11,158 nucleotides of DNA from Burkholderiales bacterium (GTDB lineage: Bacteria > Pseudomonadota > Gammaproteobacteria > Burkholderiales > Burkholderiaceae_C): assembly GCA_011391855.1 (NCBI GenBank), contig JAABPT010000470.1, positions 1 to 11,158 on the forward strand. Reading direction: 5' to 3'. A program made the position numbers and the translations under genes. The stretch's first letter is position 1. Each line of letters begins with the position of its first letter. Of the stretch, positions 6,721-11,158 are shown piece by piece. The notes beneath the pieces are model-generated. The model worked only from the letters and a program-made list of their open reading frames with translations. It did no database searches and was not told the origin of the DNA.

Positions 6721-8077
6721 GCGCCAGCGGCTCGGCCAGGCCGGTGTAGCTGGCGGGTGTCATGTCCAGCAGGCGCTGCTTGTCGTCTGCGGGCAGCGGC
6801 AGCGCGGCAATGAAGCCCTGCATCAATTCGCGCGTGATGGGCTTGCCCTGGGTGAAGTCCTTGAGCTGCTGGTACGGGTCGGGCAGGCCGTGGCGGCGCA
6901 TCACCGTCTGCACCGGCTCGGCCAGCACCTCCCAGGCGGCGTCCAGGTCGGCGGCGAGCGCGGCTTCGTTGACCTCCAGCTTGTCCAGCCCGCGCAACAG
7001 GCTGTCGTTGGCCAGCAGCGCGTAGCCCAGCGCCACGCCCATGTTGCGCAGCACGGTGCTGTCGGTCAGGTCGCGCTGCCAGCGGCTGATGGGCAGCTTG
7101 TGGCTCATGTGACCGAGCAGCGCATTGGCCAGCCCGAAATTGCCCTCGGCGTTCTCGAAGTCGATCGGGTTGACCTTGTGCGGCATGGTGCTGGAGCCGA
7201 CCTCACCCTTCTTCACGCGCTGCTTGAAATAGCCCAGTGAGACATAGCCCCAGACGTCGCGCGCCCAGTCGATGAGCAAGGTGTTGGCGCGCGCCTGGGC
7301 GTCGAACAGCTCGGCCATGTAGTCGTGCGGCTCGATCTGGATCGTGTACGGGTTGAAGCTCAGGCCCAGCCGCTCTTCGACGACGCGGCGGCTGAAGGCC
7401 TCCCAGTCGAAACCCGGATAGGCCGCGAGGTGCGCGTTGAAGTTGCCCACCGCACCGTTCATCTTGGCCAGCAGCGGCACCGCGGCGATGCGCGTGCGCG
7501 CCGTGGCCAGCCGCGCCGCCACGTTGGCCACTTCCTTGCCCACCGTGGTGGGGCTGGCGGTCTGGCCGTGGGTGCGGCTGAGCATGGGCACGGCGGCCAG
7601 CGCGTGCGCCATCTGAGTGAGCTTGGCCAGCAGGCGGTCCAGCGCCGGCAGCATGACGGTGTCGCGCGCGGCCTTCAACATCAGCGCGTGGCTGGTGTTG
7701 TTGATGTCCTCGCTGGTGCACGCGAAGTGCACGAATTCACCAGCGGCCTGCAGTTCGGGTTGGCCCTCGAAGCGCGACTTCAGCCAGTACTCCACCGCCT
7801 TCACGTCGTGGTTGGTGGTCTTCTCGATGTCCTTGATGGCCTGCGCGTCGGCTTCCGAGAAACGCACGACGAAGCCGCGCAGCAGCCCGCGAGAGGCTTC
7901 GGACAGCGGCTTGAATTCGGCGAAGCCGGCGTCCGAAAGCGCAATGAACCATTCCACCTCCACCTGAACGCGGCGGTGCATGAGGCCGTATTCCGACAGC
8001 AGCGGGCGCAGCGCCGCCACCTTGGCGGCATAACGGCCGTCCAGCGGCGACAAGGCGGTGAGTGCGGTGGTGGTCAT
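6707..8077 (-). CDS. purB: Adenylosuccinate lyase
   Basis: PurB acts twice in purine synthesis, releasing fumarate from SAICAR to give AICAR and from adenylosuccinate to give AMP. It is a soluble homotetramer of the fumarase/aspartase superfamily. The 456-residue length equals that of E. coli PurB. The N-terminus LSPLDGRYA is typical. TSEDINNTSHALML (121-134) and SRTHGQTASPTT (167-178) supply active-site residues, including His170. The superfamily signature GSSTMPHKVNP lies at 294-304 with the catalytic-loop Ser at 295/296, followed by IDFENAEGN. ATG 8077 was chosen because it gives the family N-terminus; an extension to 8161 adds only low-complexity Pro/Arg/Ala sequence. No clear Shine-Dalgarno precedes it. 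It appears to head a purB-pyrF-kinase operon. It lies 182 nt downstream of bchJ on the same strand and probably has its own promoter. Confidence 0.97.
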   Translation of the reverse strand: MTTTALTALSPLDGRYAAKVAALRPLLSEYGLMHRRVQVEVEWFIALSDAGFAEFKPLSEASRGLLRGFVVRFSEADAQAIKDIEKTTNHDVKAVEYWLKSRFEGQPELQAAGEFVHFACTSEDINNTSHALMLKAARDTVMLPALDRLLAKLTQMAHALAAVPMLSRTHGQTASPTTVGKEVANVAARLATARTRIAAVPLLAKMNGAVGNFNAHLAAYPGFDWEAFSRRVVEERLGLSFNPYTIQIEPHDYMAELFDAQARANTLLIDWARDVWGYVSLGYFKQRVKKGEVGSSTMPHKVNPIDFENAEGNFGLANALLGHMSHKLPISRWQRDLTDSTVLRNMGVALGYALLANDSLLRGLDKLEVNEAALAADLDAAWEVLAEPVQTVMRRHGLPDPYQQLKDFTQGKPITRELMQGFIAALPLPADDKQRLLDMTPASYTGLAEPLARRWS

Positions 8078-8186
8078 GGCGCGGGGTCGGGCGGCTGCGG
8101 CTGCGGAACAGGCCGGCTGCGATGGGTGGGGCCGCCTGCCGCCGCCACGCGGTGGGCCCACGCCGGGGTCAGGCTCTCAGTCGCGG

Positions 8187-8192
8187 ATTCTA
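8187..8192 (-). promoter_or_regulatory. Possible -10 element for purB
   Basis: TAGAAT on the minus strand matches five of six bases of the sigma-70 -10 consensus and lies about 110 nt upstream of the purB ATG. No convincing -35 hexamer is present at 16-18 nt. The rest of the 8078-8259 gap shows only a 10-bp palindrome GTGGGCCCAC at 8152-8161. Confidence 0.25.
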
Positions 8193-8259
8193 GGCGCGCG
8201 CTACCGCTCACCGTGCCGCCCGCACCACCACCCGCAACACCGCGCGGGACGCCGGGTTT

Positions 8260-8868
8260 CTACCCCCGCTGCCAGTCGATCTCGAACCGGCACTCCGGGT
8301 CGCCGCAGGCCTCGCAGGCCACTTCCAGCACCTGTGAACGCGGCTGCACCAAAACGCAGAACAGTCGTTCGAAGGTGGCGGCGTAGTAGTCGCAGGCCGG
8401 CGCCGCCGTGGCCAGGTCCTTGCACAGCGGGTTGCCACGGATCGTCAGTACCACCGGCGGCCCCTGTCGCCAAGCGCAACGCGCGCTGAAGTGGCCGCTG
8501 CCGGCAAAGGTCCAGGCATGGCGGCCAATGGCCGCCAGCAGCACGCGTGCCGCCAGCGGCGCCGGCAGCACTTTCAACAGCCGCTGCACGGGGCGCGGAA
8601 TGCGGTGCGCCAGCAGGTAGTCGGCCGTGCGCGTGCCGGCGGCGCGTGCCACGGCGCGTGCTTCGGCGTCGCCCAGGGCCTCGCGCAGCACGCCGTGCAG
8701 GCGGCGCACCTCGGTCTCGTCGACCATGGCCTGCGGCGGCTCGCGCAGGTAACGCGCGAGACCGGCGCGTTCGAAGACCTGCGCCGTGACGGTGCGGCCC
8801 ACCCGCACCGGCAGCACCTCGGCCACGCGGGTGATGGCGTTGGGCCCGATGCGGCCCGGCGCTGGCAT
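8260..8868 (-). CDS. bchJ: BchJ, V4R-domain bacteriochlorophyll biosynthesis protein (so-called 4-vinyl reductase)
   Basis: This 202-residue soluble protein resembles BchJ, long annotated as divinyl (8-vinyl/4-vinyl) chlorophyllide reductase. Later work assigned that reduction to BciA/BciB enzymes, and BchJ is thought to help by carrying or presenting tetrapyrrole intermediates; its exact role is unsettled. The C-terminal half is a V4R (vinyl-4-reductase) small-molecule-binding domain ending in VACEACGDPECRFEID, with Cys185, Cys188 and Cys193 in the usual metal-ligand-like pattern. The N-terminus IGPNAITRVAEVL is typical of BchJ. ATG 8868, 35 nt after the bchE stop, has GGGG 5 nt upstream. 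The same frame stays open well into bchE, but that part is an out-of-frame shadow. The bchE-bchJ order matches other purple bacteria and supports the name and co-transcription. Confidence 0.87.
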   Translation of the reverse strand: MPAPGRIGPNAITRVAEVLPVRVGRTVTAQVFERAGLARYLREPPQAMVDETEVRRLHGVLREALGDAEARAVARAAGTRTADYLLAHRIPRPVQRLLKVLPAPLAARVLLAAIGRHAWTFAGSGHFSARCAWRQGPPVVLTIRGNPLCKDLATAAPACDYYAATFERLFCVLVQPRSQVLEVACEACGDPECRFEIDWQRG

Positions 8869-8903
8869 GGCGGCCCCTGCGGCTTGCACGCTTGACGCGT
8901 TGT

Positions 8904-10586
8904 TCAGACCCGCGCCTCGGCCTCTTCGCTGAGCTGCTCGCGCCCTCCGCCGCAGGCCATGGCTACAACGGGTTGGGCCTCCAGGGGCTCGCCACTGCCG
9001 CAGGCCAGCGCGGCGTTGAGCTCGCCCTGGCGCCGCTTGTGCTCGATCTTCGGCCCGTGCATGGTGATCCAGCCGGCGTCGGCCTCGGCCAGCGCCGCGG
9101 CGCTGGGCCGCTCGTAGGTGCGGCTGGCGTCGAAGCCGAAGTCCACGCTCTTCTTGCTCTGCGGGCCCTTGTAGCCGACGCGGCCCAGGTCGTAGAAGGT
9201 GCGCTGGAAGCCGCTCTTGGCAAAGGCCTTCAGGCAGCCCAGCAGGTAGCTGCGGCGGCCCTTGTCGCGTGTCCAGGGGTACTGGAAAAAGGCCTTGTTG
9301 AAGAAGAAGCGCCGGTAGTTGTGCATCACCCGGTCCAGCAGCTCGGCGCGGTCCATCGCGTCGGGCTTCATGATCGGGGTGACGAAGTTGTATTTCTCGA
9401 AGTCGAAGACCTCGACCTTGTCGCCGAGCTCCTGGAACAGGTCGCTGAACGGCCAGGGCGTGTACATGGCCCAGTTGGCCATGTCGGGGTTCCAGTCGCG
9501 CGCCATGCGGTAGGTTTCTTCCAGCGTCTCGGCGGTCTCGTTTTCCAGGCCCACGATGAACTGCGCCTCGCTCACGATGCCCGCCTCGCGCAGCAGCCGG
9601 ATGGCCTTCTTGTTCTGCTCGATCGTGGTTTCCTTGTTGAAGCGGTCCAGCTTCAACTGCGCCGCCGCCTCGGTGCCCAGGCTCACGTGCACCAGGCCCG
9701 CCTTGCGGAACATGGGCAGCAGCTGTTCGTCGCGCAGGATGTCGGTGACACGCGTATTGATGCCCCACAGCACGTCGAGCTTGCGTTCGATGAGCTCCTC
9801 GCAGAAGGCGATGAACTTCTTGCGGTGGATGGTGGGCTCCTCGTCGGCCAGGATGAAGAAGCCCACGCCGTGGTCCTTGACCAGGGTCTCGATCTCGTCG
9901 ACCACCTTCTTCGGGTCGCGGATGCGGTAGTCGCGCCAGAATTTCCACTGGCTGCAGAAGCTGCAGGTGAAGGGGCAGCCGCGCGCGAAATTGGGGATCG
10001 CCACGCGCCGGTTCATCGGGATGTAGGTGTACTTGTCCCACTCCAGAATGCTCCAGTCGGGCGTGATGCGGTCCAGGTCCTTGATGGACGGCTCGGCCGC
10101 CGTGGCCACCACCTTGCCGTCGGCCAGATAGGCGATGCCACGCACGCAGCCACGGTCGCGGCCGAAGCTGCCGTCGTCGATGGCGCTCACCAAGTTCAGG
10201 AACACCTGCTCACCTTCGCCGCGCACCACCGCGTCGATCCAGGGCGCTTCCTTCAGCACCTGCGGGTACATGAAGGTGCCGTGGATGCCGCCGAGCACGG
10301 TGACGATGGCCGGGTTCACCTGCTTGGCGATCTGCAGCAGCCCCTCGGCCTTGTAGATGGCGGGCGTGATGGCGGTGCAGCCCACCACGTCGGGTTGCAG
10401 CTCTTCGATGCGCGCGCGCACCTGCTCGTCGCTCAGGTGGTGCGTCATGGCGTCGACGAAGTGCACGTCGGTGTAGCCCGCGGCCTTCAGGTAGCCCGTG
10501 AGATACGCCACCCAGGCCGGCGGCCAGTTGCCGGCGATCTCGGCACCGCCGGAGTGGTAGTTGGGGTGCATCAGCAGAATGCGCAT
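8904..10586 (-). CDS. bchE: Anaerobic Mg-protoporphyrin IX monomethyl ester oxidative cyclase (B12-binding/radical SAM)
   Basis: BchE builds the fifth (E) ring of bacteriochlorophyll, converting Mg-protoporphyrin IX monomethyl ester to divinyl protochlorophyllide without O2, taking the oxygen from water. The 560-residue protein has an N-terminal B12-binding-type domain (about 1-140), including VVGCTAITPAIYKA and VLGGIHGTF. A radical SAM core follows, with the CxxxCxxC cluster motif at Cys204, Cys208 and Cys211 in RGCPFTCSFCSQWKFWRDY, and downstream motifs ILADEEPTIHRKKF and VSLGTEAAA. The C-terminal region (about 400-560) ends in a less conserved Ala/Glu-rich tail. ATG 10586 is chosen because MRILLMHPNYHSGGAE is the family N-terminus and AGGAG lies about 8 nt upstream; an extension to 10670 would run through the promoter. 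BchE is oxygen-sensitive and many phototrophs also keep an aerobic cyclase (AcsF), which is not in this window. Paired PpsR-type sites lie upstream. Confidence 0.97.
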   Translation of the reverse strand: MRILLMHPNYHSGGAEIAGNWPPAWVAYLTGYLKAAGYTDVHFVDAMTHHLSDEQVRARIEELQPDVVGCTAITPAIYKAEGLLQIAKQVNPAIVTVLGGIHGTFMYPQVLKEAPWIDAVVRGEGEQVFLNLVSAIDDGSFGRDRGCVRGIAYLADGKVVATAAEPSIKDLDRITPDWSILEWDKYTYIPMNRRVAIPNFARGCPFTCSFCSQWKFWRDYRIRDPKKVVDEIETLVKDHGVGFFILADEEPTIHRKKFIAFCEELIERKLDVLWGINTRVTDILRDEQLLPMFRKAGLVHVSLGTEAAAQLKLDRFNKETTIEQNKKAIRLLREAGIVSEAQFIVGLENETAETLEETYRMARDWNPDMANWAMYTPWPFSDLFQELGDKVEVFDFEKYNFVTPIMKPDAMDRAELLDRVMHNYRRFFFNKAFFQYPWTRDKGRRSYLLGCLKAFAKSGFQRTFYDLGRVGYKGPQSKKSVDFGFDASRTYERPSAAALAEADAGWITMHGPKIEHKRRQGELNAALACGSGEPLEAQPVVAMACGGGREQLSEEAEARV

Positions 10587-10664
10587 GGACAGGCTCCTGG
10601 TGGGCGGGTGTGGGTGCCGAAGGGGTCCACCGTAGCGGGCCCGGGGCCGGCCATCCTTGTCTTG

Positions 10665-10682
10665 TGTCAATTTATATAGACA
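10665..10682. promoter_or_regulatory. PpsR/CrtJ-type operator, bchE-proximal (TGT-N12-ACA)
   Basis: TGTCAATTTATATAGACA is an exact match to the TGT-N12-ACA palindrome bound by PpsR/CrtJ, the aerobic repressor of photosynthesis genes. It is AT-rich inside and extends to TGTC/GACA. It covers the candidate -10 of bchE and is centred about 87 nt before the bchE ATG. Confidence 0.8.
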
Positions 10683-10696
10683 TTCTTAAATGTCAA
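10669..10696 (-). promoter_or_regulatory. bchE: Candidate sigma-70-type promoter of bchE
   Basis: On the minus strand a perfect -35 TTGACA occupies 10696-10691. A weaker -10, TAAATT, lies at 10674-10669 with 16-nt spacing; TATAAA at 10676-10671 has a short 14-nt spacer. The two hexamers fall inside the two palindromes, so repressor binding would occlude polymerase. A start near 10662 would leave a leader of about 75 nt. Confidence 0.5.
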
Positions 10697-10708
10697 AAGA
10701 TATTGACA
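10691..10708. promoter_or_regulatory. PpsR/CrtJ-type operator, distal (TGT-N12-ACA)
   Basis: TGTCAAAAGATATTGACA is a second exact TGT-N12-ACA palindrome, with 5-base arms TGTCA/TGACA. It begins 8 bp after the first and the centres are 26 bp apart. CrtJ is known to bind such closely paired sites cooperatively in Rhodobacter. It covers the candidate -35 of bchE and also carries a plus-strand TTGACA at 10703-10708. Confidence 0.8.
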
Positions 10709-10790
10709 CTTCAACCCGTGCGCGGCCCGCTGCCCTTGGAACGCGTCTTGCATGATCATTGGCGTCCTTCACCCCATTCGAGGAGCCCGC

Positions 10791-11158
10791 ATGACCCCGA
10801 CCCGCCGCACGGCCTTGAGCGCCGCCCTTGCCACCGCCGCCCTGGCCGTGCTGACCCTGCCCGCCTTCGCGCAGGCCAAGCTCAAGGTGGCCGCCATCTA
10901 CACCGTGCCGGTGGAGCAGCAGTGGGTCAGCCGCATCGACAAGGCGCTGAAGGCCGCCGTGGCGCGCGGCGAGGTGGAATACGTGTTCAGCGAAAACGTC
11001 GCCAATGCCGACTACGAGCGCGTTATGCGCCAGTACGCCGAGGGCGGCCACACGCTGATCGTGGGCGAGTCCTTCGCCGTGGAGACCGCCGCGCGCAAGG
11101 TGGCCAAGGACTACCCCAAGGTGAGCTTCCTGATGGGCAGCAGCGGCAAGCCGCAGGC
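10791..11158 (+). CDS. BMP-family (PnrA-like) ABC transporter substrate-binding protein, 5' part
   Basis: This is the first 122 codons of a periplasmic solute-binding protein, open at the right edge. It starts at ATG 10791 with AGGAG at 10781-10785, 5 nt upstream. Residues 1-28 form a Sec signal peptide: TRR, then an Ala/Leu-rich core, ending LPAFA before QAKLK. There is no lipobox Cys, so it is predicted to be soluble. The mature part matches the basic-membrane-protein/PnrA family: LKVAAIYTVPVEQQWVSRID, then ENVANADYERVMRQYAEGG, GHTLIVGESFAVE and a KVSFLMGSSG strand. Characterised family members bind purine nucleosides or autoinducer-like ligands, but the ligand here cannot be predicted. Permease and ATPase genes would be expected to the right. 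It is divergent from bchE across a 204-nt region holding the PpsR-type sites, so it might share their control. Confidence 0.88.
   Translation, partial: MTPTRRTALSAALATAALAVLTLPAFAQAKLKVAAIYTVPVEQQWVSRIDKALKAAVARGEVEYVFSENVANADYERVMRQYAEGGHTLIVGESFAVETAARKVAKDYPKVSFLMGSSGKPQ

Noticed and set aside
8152..8161. GTGGGCCCAC palindrome upstream of purB
   Set aside because: It is perfect but isolated and GC-only, with no second copy or known regulator match; probably chance.
8231..8248. Possible terminator hairpin after bchJ (CCCGC...GCGGG)
   Set aside because: It has only a 5-bp stem with an 8-nt loop and no U-tract, which is expected by chance at this GC content.
8869..10041. N-terminal extension of the bchJ frame back into bchE
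   Set aside because: The translation upstream of 8868 is an out-of-frame reading of bchE, rich in Arg/Gly/His. The BchJ family N-terminus begins at the ATG at 8868.
10587..10664. Cobalamin riboswitch in the bchE leader, considered because BchE has a B12-binding-type domain
   Set aside because: No recognisable B12-box or folded leader is visible, and the predicted leader of about 75 nt is too short for the aptamer.
8892..10679. Long plus-strand open frame opposite bchE (595 codons)
   Set aside because: It is an antisense shadow: the composition is biased, no recognisable domain appears, and it runs through the bchE promoter.
10748..10762. FNR-like or other regulator box around ATGATCAT
   Set aside because: The 8-bp palindrome does not extend outward and does not match TTGAT-N4-ATCAA; it is too short to call.
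10686..11051. Minus-strand open frame opposite the BMP-family gene
   Set aside because: The plus frame has a Shine-Dalgarno, a signal peptide and family motifs; the minus frame has none and would start inside the transporter gene.

Overview
The window reads as chromosomal DNA of a GC-rich, facultatively phototrophic betaproteobacterium, probably Burkholderiales of the Rubrivivax/Roseateles/Ideonella type. This placement is inferred from several features: anaerobic bacteriochlorophyll genes (bchE, bchJ), an E. coli-length PurB, the long type-2 form of PyrF, and paired TGT-N12-ACA palindromes typical of PpsR/CrtJ control. The species cannot be named from sequence alone.

Layout, left to right. 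(1) 1-348 (+): 3' end of a VanX-type D-Ala-D-Ala dipeptidase, open at the left edge. (2) 395-2581 (+): a compact three-gene partner-switching module. It consists of a cyclic-nucleotide-binding-domain/PP2C (SpoIIE) serine phosphatase, a STAS anti-sigma-factor antagonist and an RsbW-like HATPase serine kinase. No sigma factor or other obvious output is in the window. (3) 2612-8077 (-): purB, pyrF and a membrane-bound hybrid histidine kinase with four PAS-like domains, in that transcription order. purB and pyrF overlap at a TTGA, and pyrF and the kinase are 7 nt apart, so the three look co-transcribed. The kinase gene converges on the partner-switching module, with only 30 nt between the stop codons. 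(4) 8260-10586 (-): bchE then bchJ. BchE is the oxygen-independent Mg-protoporphyrin IX monomethyl ester cyclase; BchJ is the V4R-domain protein historically called 4-vinyl reductase. (5) 10587-10790: a divergent control region with two perfect TGT-N12-ACA palindromes separated by 8 bp, overlapping a likely bchE promoter. (6) 10791-end (+): 5' part of a periplasmic BMP-family (PnrA-like) ABC transporter substrate-binding protein, open at the right edge.

How the genes fit together. bchE and bchJ form a small pigment operon, predicted to be repressed in air through the PpsR sites. purB and pyrF are purine and pyrimidine housekeeping genes that appear to carry a sensor kinase as a downstream passenger. 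The phosphatase, STAS protein and kinase should form a closed phospho-switch: the kinase phosphorylates the STAS protein on a serine, and the phosphatase, possibly gated by a cyclic nucleotide, removes the phosphate. No gene-free stretch exceeds 300 bases. The longest gaps are 10587-10790 (204 nt, described above) and 8078-8259 (182 nt), where only a weak -10-like element and a 10-bp palindrome were seen. I saw no tRNA, rRNA, CRISPR array, insertion sequence or phage gene.
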